Positions 17,469 through 26,180 of a DNA stretch of 64,000 nt are shown here, in pieces. This stretch comes from Ruminococcus sp. UBA1409 (GTDB lineage Bacteria > Bacillota > Clostridia > Oscillospirales > Ruminococcaceae). The notes beneath the pieces were generated by a model, which made no database searches, was not told where the DNA came from, and worked only from the letters and a program-made list of their open reading frames with translations. Numbering within the stretch: position 1 is the first letter of the stretch; each line of letters starts with the position of its first letter. Location of the stretch: positions 43,496 to 107,495 of the forward strand of contig DBPX01000009.1 of assembly GCA_002305045.1 (NCBI GenBank), read 5' to 3'. The translations under genes and the position numbers were made by a program.

Positions 17469-18185
17469 ATGAAGAAAATCGTATCAATCGCAATCGCACT
17501 CTGCCTTGTATTTTCTCTCGGGCTGACTGCCTTTGCCGCAGAGGTTGTCTACTCTGAGGATTTTCCGTTCTGGGATGCCGGTAACTGGACCGAGAGCGAC
17601 ATGGCCGATGAGGATGGCAACTTCTTCGAGCTTCTAAACAATGAGAACGCCTACCTTGTTATCACCAGAAGCGTTGAGACTCACATCGAGTTCAGCGAAA
17701 CCGAGTGGGAGAAGTTCAACATTCTCGATTCCTGGTGGAGCGGAGTTTATCCCAACCCTGTAGACGAGGCATGCCAGTGGATTCAGCTCGGAACCGCAGG
17801 TCACACCTCCGAGGATGAGGCTTCTATTCTTGTAGACTGCGTTTACGACGACGGCATCACCATCAAGTGGCCCGGCAAGCCTATCTATGATCTTCTTGCC
17901 GCTGCTGACGCTCTTGGCAAGGGTAAGCCCCACATCATCTGCAACGAGGGTGCAGGCGAGGGCATCTACAAGATTACCAATGTTTCCATAGTTATCGAGG
18001 ATGAGCCGATAGTTGCAGAGGACACCACAACCGAGGCTCCTGCCGAGGATACCACTCCTGCTGAGGACGCCCCCGCTGCTGTAGAGGACACCGCAACCTC
18101 TGCTCCTGCTGACACCGGCATAGCCCTGGCTCTCGTTCCCATGGCTATCGCTGCTGCCGCAGTTGTAGTAAGCAAGAGAAGATAA
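17469..18185 (+). CDS. secreted surface protein 1, PAEDT-rich tail and DTG-type C-terminus
   Basis: A 238-residue exported protein with a signal peptide (cleavage after AFA, about residue 23). Residues 24-175 form a beta-rich domain with many Trp and acidic residues, possibly carbohydrate-binding. About 40 residues rich in Pro, Ala, Glu, Asp and Thr follow. The C-terminus is PADTG, then a 17-residue hydrophobic stretch and SKRR, the layout of a sortase signal although the first position is not LPxTG. It is the first of three tandem relatives after the xylanase. The AGGAGG site before the ATG is strong, so high expression is likely. The substrate is unknown. Confidence 0.75.
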   Translation: MKKIVSIAIALCLVFSLGLTAFAAEVVYSEDFPFWDAGNWTESDMADEDGNFFELLNNENAYLVITRSVETHIEFSETEWEKFNILDSWWSGVYPNPVDEACQWIQLGTAGHTSEDEASILVDCVYDDGITIKWPGKPIYDLLAAADALGKGKPHIICNEGAGEGIYKITNVSIVIEDEPIVAEDTTTEAPAEDTTPAEDAPAAVEDTATSAPADTGIALALVPMAIAAAAVVVSKRR

Positions 18186-18238
18186 TCTGCCGCAGGCTTA
18201 TTTCAAGGTATTATTTTCATTACTTACCTTTCTTAGAA

Positions 18239-18272
18239 GACGGCACCGTCCCGGCGGTGCTGTCTTTCTTTC
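18239..18272 (+). terminator. terminator after surface-protein gene 1
   Basis: GACGGCACCG (18239-18248) pairs with CGGTGCTGTC (18255-18264) and is followed by TTTCTTTCT. Confidence 0.75.
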
Positions 18273-18318
18273 TGTCTGCCCCATATAGCCGAATTTGTGT
18301 TTTGTGCATATTTTTATA

Positions 18319-18347
18319 TTGACAAAGCCGGCGGATGCTGTTATAAT
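18319..18347 (+). promoter_or_regulatory. consensus promoter of surface-protein genes 2-3
   Basis: TTGACA (18319-18324) and TATAAT (18342-18347) with a 17-base spacer are perfect boxes, 64 bases before the GTG start at 18412. Confidence 0.85.
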
Positions 18348-18411
18348 ATCTAGTGTCAGAATCGGGCTGATTATGCCTGATTTTCCTGTACAATATTTGG
18401 AGGTGGAAAAA

Positions 18412-19080
18412 GTGAAGAAAATTATCGCAATAGCAGTGTCTGTCGTTATGGTGCTTGCGGCTTCCGTTTGCGTATTCGCCGAGGAGGAGCTTTACTCCAT
18501 GACAACGACTCAGGGTCAGTATCAGGAAAGCCTTCCTATTCCCGGACCGATAGTAATGCAGGAGGCATACTCCAGAATCGCTACTAACTGGGTTGGCGGC
18601 GGCTCCGAGTTCAACGCCATTCTCAACGCTATCAACACTCCTGATTCTACGCTCATCATAACCTACACTGGAACCATCAACCAGTTTGTCATCCAGAGCG
18701 AGAACGGCTCTACCGACTCCGCTATCGACATCACTCCTGTTGAGGTTGACGGCAAGAATGTTGCCACCATCCCCTGTGCCGACATCATCGCCGCAATGCC
18801 TGTAGCTACCTCCGGCAGCTTTGGCAGCTGGGCGAATGTTGCGCTCATCTTTGACGGCGATGTAACCCTCGAGAGCTTCAGAATTGTAACAGGCGCAGAG
18901 GCTCCTGCCGAGGATACCGCCCCCGCAGAGGACACCACCCCTGCAGATGACACCACCCCCGCAGAGGACACTCCTCCCGCTGACGATGCTGCATCAGCAC
19001 CTGCCGATACCGGGATAGCCCTCGCCCTTGTTCCCATGGCAATAGCGGCTCTTGCCGTTGTAGCAAATAAAAAAAGTTAA
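18412..19080 (+). CDS. secreted surface protein 2, PAEDT-rich tail and DTG-type C-terminus
   Basis: The start is GTG 18412, eight bases after GGAGG; a longer reading from 18295 would run through the promoter. The product (222 residues) has a signal peptide ending near VFAEE, a domain of about 130 residues that differs from that of protein 1, and then a tail of PAEDT/PADDT units. It ends PADTGIALALVPMAIAA plus a short basic tail, nearly the same as proteins 1 and 3. Only 24 bases separate it from the next gene, so genes 2 and 3 form one transcript. The N-terminal domain is not recognised. Confidence 0.72.
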   Translation: MKKIIAIAVSVVMVLAASVCVFAEEELYSMTTTQGQYQESLPIPGPIVMQEAYSRIATNWVGGGSEFNAILNAINTPDSTLIITYTGTINQFVIQSENGSTDSAIDITPVEVDGKNVATIPCADIIAAMPVATSGSFGSWANVALIFDGDVTLESFRIVTGAEAPAEDTAPAEDTTPADDTTPAEDTPPADDAASAPADTGIALALVPMAIAALAVVANKKS

Positions 19081-19104
19081 ACTTATCTCTGGGAGGAAAG
19101 AACA

Positions 19105-19866
19105 ATGAAAAGAATCTTTGCAATTGCTGTTGCTGCTCTGATGCTTGTTGCGGCTCTCACCGTGAATGTGTTTGCACTCAAGGACACAGCCTCGATCACC
19201 GTTCAGATTTTTGCACAGCCGAACAGTGACTGGTCATGGCACTCTGCTGCCTTCACCGCTGCAATTCCCCTTGGCGGGACTGCTACCATCATGACAGACG
19301 ACCCGTTCGTATTTGACGGACTCAGCTCGTCTGCACCCATCACCTTTGGAACTCAGATTGGTGACGATACTATCGAGAACGACGGCGAGTCCACCACCAT
19401 CACCTTCAGCTACACTGATATAGTTATCACTGCTGACGGCTATGATGATTTCGTAATTCCCGGCGAAACTGTAACCGCCAGCCTTAGCGCAACCCAGGAG
19501 GACTGGGGTCTTGCAGGAAACAGCACTTCTATCATCTTTGACCTTTCTGCAGCTACCGGAAGCTCCGACCCTGTTGAGCATGCTAAGTATCTCGATGCAT
19601 TCACCAGTGCAACCTATGACATTACCTACCTCGCATACAACGGTGTAATGGCTGACGGAACTCCCTACACCGAGGGCGCATCAGCCGACGCTCCTGCCGA
19701 GGACACCGCTGATGACACCGCTCCCGCAGAGGACATCACTCCCGTAGAGGACACTACTACTGCTGAGGACACCACAACCCCCGCTCCTGCTGACACCGGC
19801 ATAGCTCTGGCTCTCGTTCCTATGGCTATCGCTGCTGCCGCAGTTGTAGTAAGCAAGAGAAGGTAA
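19105..19866 (+). CDS. secreted surface protein 3, PAEDT-rich tail and DTG-type C-terminus
   Basis: A 253-residue exported protein with a signal peptide ending in VFA (about residue 23), a beta-rich domain to about residue 190 with GTATIMTDDPFVFDGLSS, and a tail of acidic Pro/Thr repeats. The last 80 bases of the gene differ from those of gene 1 at only a few positions, far closer than the N-terminal domains, which points to recent exchange or duplication of the anchor part. It is read from the promoter of gene 2 and closed by a strong terminator. Probably a wall- or membrane-anchored binding protein. Confidence 0.72.
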   Translation: MKRIFAIAVAALMLVAALTVNVFALKDTASITVQIFAQPNSDWSWHSAAFTAAIPLGGTATIMTDDPFVFDGLSSSAPITFGTQIGDDTIENDGESTTITFSYTDIVITADGYDDFVIPGETVTASLSATQEDWGLAGNSTSIIFDLSAATGSSDPVEHAKYLDAFTSATYDITYLAYNGVMADGTPYTEGASADAPAEDTADDTAPAEDITPVEDTTTAEDTTTPAPADTGIALALVPMAIAAAAVVVSKRR

Positions 19867-19913
19867 TTTCAGCCTCATCTGACGGATAACCGGCTTAACG
19901 CCAGAATCCCGAC

Positions 19914-19961
19914 CGGCAAATCGGCACTATCCCGCCAGGGCGTGTCGGTTTGCCGTTTTTT
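19914..19961 (+). terminator. strong terminator after surface-protein gene 3
   Basis: CGGCAAATCGGCAC (19914-19927) pairs with GTGTCGGTTTGCCG (19942-19955), a 14-bp stem with two wobble pairs, followed by six T residues. The remaining bases to 20229 hold no gene or clear promoter that I can see. Confidence 0.85.
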
Positions 19962-20229
19962 GCTGCAAAATATCCTGAAAAACCGACTAATCCTAAAAAT
20001 CCAAGAGCCTGAGCTGTCCTGTATCCGATAGAATTAGCTTGCAGCTGCTTTTAACATTTCACCCCTCCCGGCTTACAGCTCAGAATAGATTCAGCTTGGC
20101 TGACGGCGTCCGCAGAGGCGCAAAGCGGTCATATTTCAAGACCCTCGGCTATAGATTTAAAAAGGACATCCACCTGTCCTGCGGCAAAGCCCTCGGGACG
20201 GAAAATATAAATTAAAAGGAGAGATTTTT

Positions 20230-21519
20230 ATGGGACTTATCAAAGCAGTAATCGGAGCGGTTGGCTCCTCGCTCGCCGACACCTGGAAGGAGTATTTCGT
20301 CTGTGATTCGATGGACGACGAGATACTCGCCGTAAAGGGGAAAAAGGTGGTCTCGGGCAGGTCGTCGAACACCCGTGGCAGTGACAACATAATTACAAAC
20401 GGCTCTGGAGTCGTCGTTGCGGACGGCCAGTGCATGATGATTATAGACAACGGCAAGGTTGTTGAAATCTGTGCCGAGCCGGGACGGTTCACCTATGACT
20501 CCTCCTCGGAGCCCAGCATCTTCACCGGCAGCCTGGGAGACGGCATTCTCGACACTCTTAAAACCATCGGCAGGAGGATAACCTACGGCGGCGACACCGG
20601 CAGCGACCAGAGGGTATACTACTTCAACACCAAAGAAATCATGGACAATAAATTCGGCACGGCAAGCCCCGTCCCGTTCAGGGTGGTGGACTCTAACATC
20701 GGCCTTGACATAGATGTTTCCTTGAGGTGCAACGGAGTCTATTCCTACAAAATCGCCGACCCGCTCAAATTCTATGCGAATGTCTGCGGAAACTTCACCG
20801 GCGAGTTCCAAAGAAGCGAGATAGCCTCCCAGCTAAAGACCGAGCTTGTGAGCGCCCTTCAGCCGGCATTCGGCAGGCTCTCAGAGCTGGAAATCCGTCC
20901 TAATCAGGTGGTCACGCACACCGCCGAGCTTGAAAAGGCTCTTAGCGAGCTTCTGACCGAGAAGTGGACAAGGGCGAGGGGAATCGAGCTTGTAAGCATA
21001 TCCCTAGGCTCTATAACCCTCCCCGACGAGGATGCCAAGCTCATAAGAAATGCCCAGCAGGCGGCAATTATGAGAGACCCGTCCATGGCTGCGGCTCAGC
21101 TTGCGGGAGCGCAGGCAGACGCCATGAGAAAGGCTGCCGAAAATTCCGCCGGAGCTATGACCGGCTTTATGGGGATGGGAATGGCTATGAATCAGGGCGG
21201 AGCGAGCGTCGAGGGGCTTTTTGCCATGGCGGACAAAAAGCAAAGCAAGGCAAAATCCGAGGGCTGGAAATGCGTCTGCGGAAGCATGGCGACAGGCAAC
21301 TTCTGCCCGGAGTGCGGCAGGAAAAGGTCTGACGGCTGGGTATGCTCCTGCGGCACGGCGAACAAGGGCAATTTCTGCACCAGCTGCGGCTCAAAGCGTC
21401 CCGCAGGCGAGCCTCTTTACCGCTGTGACAAGTGCGGCTGGGAGCCCGACGACCCCAAGAATCCTCCCAAGTTCTGTCCCGAATGCGGCGACAGGTTTGA
21501 CGACTCGGATATTAAATGA
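20230..21519 (+). CDS. SPFH-domain protein with three C-terminal zinc ribbons (YdjI-like)
   Basis: A 429-residue protein. Residues about 1-290 are an SPFH domain of the virion-core-protein-like subgroup (MGLIKAVIGAVGSSLADTW, then the IIDNGKVVEICAEPGRF strand). Residues 290-340 are Ala/Met-rich, and three CxC or CxxC pairs follow, in WKCVCGS/FCPECG, WVCSCGT/FCTSCG and YRCDKCG/FCPECG. Bacillus subtilis YdjI has the same SPFH type and works with YdjG and YdjH to place PspA at the membrane. The next two genes here are the matching partners. Its stop overlaps the next start (ATGATG), so translation is coupled. Confidence 0.82.
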   Translation: MGLIKAVIGAVGSSLADTWKEYFVCDSMDDEILAVKGKKVVSGRSSNTRGSDNIITNGSGVVVADGQCMMIIDNGKVVEICAEPGRFTYDSSSEPSIFTGSLGDGILDTLKTIGRRITYGGDTGSDQRVYYFNTKEIMDNKFGTASPVPFRVVDSNIGLDIDVSLRCNGVYSYKIADPLKFYANVCGNFTGEFQRSEIASQLKTELVSALQPAFGRLSELEIRPNQVVTHTAELEKALSELLTEKWTRARGIELVSISLGSITLPDEDAKLIRNAQQAAIMRDPSMAAAQLAGAQADAMRKAAENSAGAMTGFMGMGMAMNQGGASVEGLFAMADKKQSKAKSEGWKCVCGSMATGNFCPECGRKRSDGWVCSCGTANKGNFCTSCGSKRPAGEPLYRCDKCGWEPDDPKNPPKFCPECGDRFDDSDIK

Positions 21520-22592
21520 TGTCCGGGCTTATAGAGTTTAAGTGCCCCGAATGCGGCGCCCCGATAAGCTTTGACAGCGAGGCTCAGAGCCTAAAATGCC
21601 CCTACTGCGACTCCGAGATTAACCCCGCCAGCGCCGACGAGCTTAAAGAGGCTGAGCAAAAGTTCGAGGGCGAGCCCTCCGGCGAGGAGTGGGCAGGCTT
21701 TGAGGGCGGCACGCTCGAGGAGGGGAGGCTTGTAAGCTTCGTATGCGGCTCCTGCGGCGGCGAGATAATAGCCGACGAGAACACGGCGGCGTCGGTCTGC
21801 CCCTTTTGCGACAGCCCGGTGGTTATGTCTGGCAGGGTCTCTGGAGTATACAAGCCAGACCTCGTCATCCCGTTCAAGCTAGACAAGCAGGCGGCTAAGG
21901 AGCGCTACAAAAGGCATGTCTCGGGCAAGCTGTTTTTGCCCAAGGAGTTCAAGGCGGAAGGTCATATCGACGAGATAAAGGGCATATATGTCCCGTTTTG
22001 GCTCTTCGGTGCGGACGCAGACGCCGCCGTCAGCTTCAGGGCGACAAAGCAGCGCATCTGGAGCGACTCGGATTATAACTATCGTGAGACTCTTCACTAC
22101 TCCGTCTACAGGTCGGCAAGCCTTAGCTTTGAGAATGTCCCGGTTGACGGCTCCAGAAGCATCAGCGACAGCGTTATGGAGTCGATAGAGCCGTTTGACT
22201 TCACCCAGGCGGTCGACTTCAACGAGGCATATCTGTCCGGCTTTTTGGCGGATAAGTACGATGTGCTGTCAGAGGACTGCTTTGGAAGGGCGAGCGACAG
22301 GATGAGGACCTCCTGTATAAGGGAGGTAGAAAACACCGTCACCGGCTACAGCACCCGCACTGCCAGCTCAGAGAAGATATCCCTGAAAAACACAAGCATC
22401 AGGTACGCTCTTTTGCCGGTATGGTTTCTTGGGACCAGCTGGAACGGCAAGAGATACACCTTTGCCATGAACGGGCAGACCGGAAGATTCGTAGGCGACC
22501 TTCCCATGGACAAAAAGCAGGCGGCTAAGTGGACGGCTTTGTTCTGGCTGGCAAGCTTTGTCCCTGCGTTTTTGATACTTCTGTTTCTTTGA
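21516..22592 (+). CDS. zinc-ribbon membrane protein, YdjG-like
   Basis: A 358-residue protein with two TFIIB-type zinc ribbons (FKCPECG/LKCPYCD at residues 7-32 and FVCGSCG/SVCPFCD near 75-98), a conserved beta-rich middle beginning YKPDLVIPFKLDK, and one C-terminal membrane helix (about 337-357, ending ILLFL). This matches the YdjG type of the B. subtilis pspA-ydjGHI operon. It probably acts as a membrane adaptor on the cytoplasmic side together with the SPFH partner. The gene overlaps ydjI-like by four bases and is followed by the TPM gene three bases later. Confidence 0.82.
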   Translation: MMSGLIEFKCPECGAPISFDSEAQSLKCPYCDSEINPASADELKEAEQKFEGEPSGEEWAGFEGGTLEEGRLVSFVCGSCGGEIIADENTAASVCPFCDSPVVMSGRVSGVYKPDLVIPFKLDKQAAKERYKRHVSGKLFLPKEFKAEGHIDEIKGIYVPFWLFGADADAAVSFRATKQRIWSDSDYNYRETLHYSVYRSASLSFENVPVDGSRSISDSVMESIEPFDFTQAVDFNEAYLSGFLADKYDVLSEDCFGRASDRMRTSCIREVENTVTGYSTRTASSEKISLKNTSIRYALLPVWFLGTSWNGKRYTFAMNGQTGRFVGDLPMDKKQAAKWTALFWLASFVPAFLILLFL

Positions 22593-22595
22593 GGT

Positions 22596-23471
22596 ATGAG
22601 TATGAACAGGCTTAAAAAAACCCTCGCCGCACTTTTGACGCTTGCGCTTGCGATATCGCTTGCCCTGCCTGCCGCCGCTTCAGACGGCTACGGGGAGGAT
22701 ACCTACTACCGTTTTGTTTACGACTACTCGGGAATGCTCTCAGACGACGAGGCTGAGGATATCGAGTCCAGGCTCAAGGAGGTAAGCGAGGAAAATTCCT
22801 TTTGGGCGGTATTTCACACCTCGCATGACCTGGAAACCGACATAGTGACCTACTGCGAGAGCTTTATTGACTCTCACTTTGGCTACACCGAGAACACAGA
22901 CTGCATCCTTCTGTGCGTCGACACCGAGCAAAGGCAGCTCCAGGTCTATATCTGCGGAAGCCTTATGTACGAATTTTCGGACGACGACATCGACCTGATA
23001 TATGAGTCGGTCGTTTCTGAGCTGTCAGACGACAGCTACTATTCTGCCGCTCTCATCTTTTCGTCCCTGACGAAAAGGCTGATAGCCGAAAACAGGGAGC
23101 AGGACAGCGACGGTATCTACCGGCAGGATGAGGATTACGAGGTTATCTACTCCGGGGATATGGAAACAGACCTGCTGGGAGGAATCCCAGGAAGGATGGC
23201 GATAGCTGCGATTTTCGGGCTGATTGTATCCGCAATCCTGAGGGCTTATTTTAAATCCGAGCTGAAAAGCGTCGGAGTACAGTCAGGTGCAGCCGGCTAC
23301 CTAAAGGACGGCTCCTTTAATCTCAGGGACCAAAGGGACATCTTCCTTTACCGCAGACTTTCAAAAACCGCAAGACCGAAGGAAAGCTCCTCCGGCAGAG
23401 GCTCAGGCGGCACAACCATCCACCGCTCCCCCTCCGGGCGCTCATACTCGGGAAGAGGCGGAAGATTTTAG
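22596..23471 (+). CDS. TPM-domain membrane protein, YdjH/YgcG-like
   Basis: A 291-residue protein with a signal peptide or N-terminal anchor (ending AAASDGY), a TPM domain at about residues 40-165 (DYSGMLSDDEAEDIESRL, then CVDTEQRQLQVYICG), one membrane helix near 208-225 (MAIAAIFGLIVSAIL), and a C-terminal tail rich in Ser, Gly and Arg. The order matches YdjH, third partner of the YdjGHI set. No pspA-like gene is next to it. The Ser/Gly/Arg tail resembles the low-complexity ends of many TPM proteins. Confidence 0.82.
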   Translation: MSMNRLKKTLAALLTLALAISLALPAAASDGYGEDTYYRFVYDYSGMLSDDEAEDIESRLKEVSEENSFWAVFHTSHDLETDIVTYCESFIDSHFGYTENTDCILLCVDTEQRQLQVYICGSLMYEFSDDDIDLIYESVVSELSDDSYYSAALIFSSLTKRLIAENREQDSDGIYRQDEDYEVIYSGDMETDLLGGIPGRMAIAAIFGLIVSAILRAYFKSELKSVGVQSGAAGYLKDGSFNLRDQRDIFLYRRLSKTARPKESSSGRGSGGTTIHRSPSGRSYSGRGGRF

Positions 23472-23585
23472 TATTATTTTCAATAAAATTTCACCAAAGT
23501 CCGCAGACCCTCCAAAAAGGCTATGCGGATTTTGTCTATAAAAAAAGATGACTCCCGATACTTTAAAGGGAGCCTTTCTCTCCAC

Positions 23586-23614
23586 TTGACAACACTTTTT
23601 ATAAGTGATATATT
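23586..23614 (+). promoter_or_regulatory. promoter of asnS
   Basis: TTGACA (23586-23591) and TATATT (23609-23614) are spaced by 17 bases, 65 bases before the ATG at 23679. Confidence 0.75.
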
Positions 23615-23678
23615 ATCAATTAGCCCAGCCGGAGGGCTTTTCCGGCTTGAAAGATTTAAGAAGAAAGGTTTGTTTCAG

Positions 23679-25070
23679 ATGTCCAAGTTTAGTATCGATC
23701 AGATTTACAAAAGCGTAAAGGGTCTTATTCCAATACAAGACCTTTGCGACGGCGCAGAGATTACCCTTGAGGGCTGGATAAGAACAAATCGCTCTAATAA
23801 TAATATCGGCTTTATCTCGCTTAACGACGGCTCCTGCTTTAGCTGCTGCCAGATTGTCTACGAGAACGGCAGGCTTTCTAATTACGACGATATCTCAAGA
23901 CTGCTTACGGGCTGCTCGCTTAGAGTCACCGGCAGGCTTGTGATAACCCCCGGGGCAAAGCAGCCCTTTGAGCTTAACGCCTCAGAGGCTGAGGTTTTGG
24001 GTCAGTGCGACGCTAGCTATCCTCTGCAGAAAAAGAGGCATTCTTTAGAGTTTTTGAGGGAGATTCCGCATCTTAGACCGAGAACAAATACCTTCATGGC
24101 TGTATTTAAGATACGCTCTGTCGTCTCACAGGCAATACACGAGTTCTTCAGGCAAAACGGCTTTGCATATATCCACACTCCCATCATAACAGGAAACGAC
24201 GCCGAGGGCGCCGGGGAGACCTTCACCGTCACGATTAGGGATGACGGCTGCTATCAGGAGGACTTCTTCAAGCGTCACGCCTGCCTTACGGTGTCGGGTC
24301 AGCTTCATGTGGAGCCGTTTGCGCTTGCAATGGGCAAGGTCTACACCTTCGGACCGACCTTCAGGGCGGAGAACTCCAACACGCCGTATCACGCCTGCGA
24401 ATTCTGGATGATAGAGCCGGAGATGGCGTTCTGCGACCTCAAGGGAAACATGGCTGTTATGGAGGCTATGCTGAAGTTTGTCATAAGAGAGCTTCTTGAT
24501 AGCTGTCAGGACGAGCTTAAGTTCCTAAACGACTTCGTTGCCGAAAAGCACGACCTTATAGAGAAGCTCAACAGGGTCGTCAGCACCGATTTCAGGGTCA
24601 TAACCTATACCGAGGCGGTCGACTATCTCAAAAACGCCGATGTCAAGTTTGAAAACCCGGTTGAGTGGGGCATGGACTTCTTCAAGGAGCACGAGATGTA
24701 TATCTGCGAGCAGGTTGCAAAGGGTCCTGTGTTCCTTATCGACATTCCCAAGGACATCAAGGCGTTTTACATGAAGCTCAATCCCGACGGCAAGACGGTT
24801 GCTGCCTGCGATCTTCTTGTTCCCGGAGTCGGAGAGCTTATCGGCGGCTCCCAGCGTGAGGAGAACTATGAGCTTCTTGAAAAGAGGATGGAGGAGCTTG
24901 GAATCGAGAAGGAGGGTCTTGAGTGGTACCTCGACCTAAGAAGATACGGCGGAGTGGTGCACTCTGGCTTCGGTCTCGGACTTGAGAGGCTTCTTATGTA
25001 TGTAACCGGGGTGGCAAATATCAGGGATGTTCTTCCCTACGCCAGAACTCCCGGCAACCTAAGATTCTAG
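23679..25070 (+). CDS. asnS: asparaginyl-tRNA synthetase
   Basis: The start is ATG 23679 after AAGAAAGG; the longer frame from 23523 would cross the promoter. The 463-residue length is typical. An OB-fold anticodon-binding domain (TLEGWIRTNRSNNNIGFISL) is followed by the class II catalytic core, with motif 2 in FGPTFRAENSNTPYHACEF and motif 3 in GFGLGLERLLMYV. The HACEFWMIEPE pattern separates AsnRS from AspRS. It charges tRNA-Asn with Asn directly. No T-box leader is recognisable in the short 5' region. Confidence 0.96.
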   Translation: MSKFSIDQIYKSVKGLIPIQDLCDGAEITLEGWIRTNRSNNNIGFISLNDGSCFSCCQIVYENGRLSNYDDISRLLTGCSLRVTGRLVITPGAKQPFELNASEAEVLGQCDASYPLQKKRHSLEFLREIPHLRPRTNTFMAVFKIRSVVSQAIHEFFRQNGFAYIHTPIITGNDAEGAGETFTVTIRDDGCYQEDFFKRHACLTVSGQLHVEPFALAMGKVYTFGPTFRAENSNTPYHACEFWMIEPEMAFCDLKGNMAVMEAMLKFVIRELLDSCQDELKFLNDFVAEKHDLIEKLNRVVSTDFRVITYTEAVDYLKNADVKFENPVEWGMDFFKEHEMYICEQVAKGPVFLIDIPKDIKAFYMKLNPDGKTVAACDLLVPGVGELIGGSQREENYELLEKRMEELGIEKEGLEWYLDLRRYGGVVHSGFGLGLERLLMYVTGVANIRDVLPYARTPGNLRF

Positions 25071-25126
25071 TCTTGACTGTTTAATATTAATCCTAGTGAA
25101 TAACTATTCAAGCGGGGCATATTTTG

Positions 25127-25981
25127 ATGAACGACAGATTTTCCGATTACGAGCTGGCAGAGAACCTGCAATTAGACGAGGAAAGAGCGCTTTACGGCAG
25201 GAACAGGCTTATTGTCAGAGGGTGCCGCTTTGACGGTCCTGCGGACGGCGAGAGCGCACTCAAGGAATGTTCTGACATCGTCTGCCGGAAGAGCTATTTT
25301 AACCTCAGGTATCCGTTCTGGCATGACAGCCGCCTTGAGATATCCGACTGCGAGATGACTGAGCTGTGCCGAGCCGCACTCTGGTACTCTAGCGACATAA
25401 AAATAAGCGGGACCCGGCTTCACGGCATCAAGGCGCTGAGGGAGTGCTCCAGGGTCGAAATAACCGACTGCGATATCCTGTCGCCGGAGTTCGGATGGTT
25501 TTCAAGCGACATCACGATAGAAAATACAACCGCCGCCAGCGAGTATTTCATGCTGAAGGCGAGCGGTCTCAGGGTAAAAAGCCTTAGCTTTACCGGGAAG
25601 TATTCCTTCCAGTATATCAAGGACTCGGTTTTTGAGGACTGCACCTTCATGACTAAGGACGCCTTCTGGCACAGCAGCAATGTCCTTGTCAAAAACAGCG
25701 TGGTAAACGGCGAGTACCTTGCCTGGTACTCCGACGGGCTGACCCTCGAAAACTGCCTCATTACAGGCACTCAGCCGCTTTGCTACTGCAGCAATCTGAG
25801 GCTTATCAACTGCCGGACCTCGGGCTGTGACCTTTCCTTTGAGAAATCCGAGGTCGACGCCGAGATATCCGGGGAGATTATAAGCATCAAGAATCCCGCC
25901 TCGGGTGTTATAAGGGCGTCAGGCTGTCAGGAAATCATCCGTGACGACCCCAAAAGCCGATGCGAGATTATAATAGGCTAA
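25127..25981 (+). CDS. DUF3737 family right-handed beta-helix protein
   Basis: A 284-residue protein starting at ATG 25127 after AGCGGGG. ERALYGRNRLIVRGCRFDGP and GESALKECSDI near the start mark the DUF3737 family. The whole protein is built of about 20-residue repeats such as KISGTRLHGIKALRECSRVE and LENCLITGTQPLCYCSNL, each with an evenly spaced Cys/Ser/Asn turn, which predicts a parallel beta-helix. There is no signal peptide, so it is cytoplasmic. No activity is known for the family. Confidence 0.85.
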   Translation: MNDRFSDYELAENLQLDEERALYGRNRLIVRGCRFDGPADGESALKECSDIVCRKSYFNLRYPFWHDSRLEISDCEMTELCRAALWYSSDIKISGTRLHGIKALRECSRVEITDCDILSPEFGWFSSDITIENTTAASEYFMLKASGLRVKSLSFTGKYSFQYIKDSVFEDCTFMTKDAFWHSSNVLVKNSVVNGEYLAWYSDGLTLENCLITGTQPLCYCSNLRLINCRTSGCDLSFEKSEVDAEISGEIISIKNPASGVIRASGCQEIIRDDPKSRCEIIIG

Positions 25982-26009
25982 CCGTGGCGAAGCTTTTTAG
26001 CCAGACACT

Positions 26010-26040
26010 GCCGACGCTGTTTTTCCGGCGTCGGCCTTTT
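26010..26040 (+). terminator. terminator after DUF3737 gene
   Basis: GCCGACGC (26010-26017) pairs with GCGTCGGC (26028-26035), followed by CTTTT. Confidence 0.75.
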
Positions 26041-26097
26041 AGTGTAAAAATGCACAAATCGACAGGACAACTGCCGTAATATTTCGTTGCTTTTAAA

Positions 26098-26113
26098 ATG
26101 CATATTTTTTCAT
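26098..26113 (+). promoter_or_regulatory. ARG-box-like site 1
   Basis: ATGCATATTTTTTCAT is an imperfect palindrome around an AT core, like ArgR operators (half-sites near TGNATA/TATNCA). It lies just before the -35 box of the argC promoter. Confidence 0.3.
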
Positions 26114-26119
26114 TTGGTA

Positions 26120-26148
26120 TTGAATATCCAAAGCACATATGGTATACT
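26120..26148 (+). promoter_or_regulatory. promoter of the arg operon
   Basis: TTGAAT (26120-26125) and TATACT (26143-26148) with a 17-base spacer, 76 bases before the argC start. ArgR-like palindromes lie on both sides, so repression by arginine is likely. Confidence 0.65.
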
Positions 26149-26180
26149 CAAATGGTATTGCAGGAGTCAAGATTTATATT

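Noticed and set aside
18663..19123. Long minus-strand ORFs across the surface-protein tails
   Set aside because: They mirror the repetitive GC-rich PAEDT codons of the plus strand and have no ribosome binding sites.
23580..23678. T-box or attenuator before asnS
   Set aside because: The leader is only about 60 bases and lacks the T-box sequence and a specifier loop.
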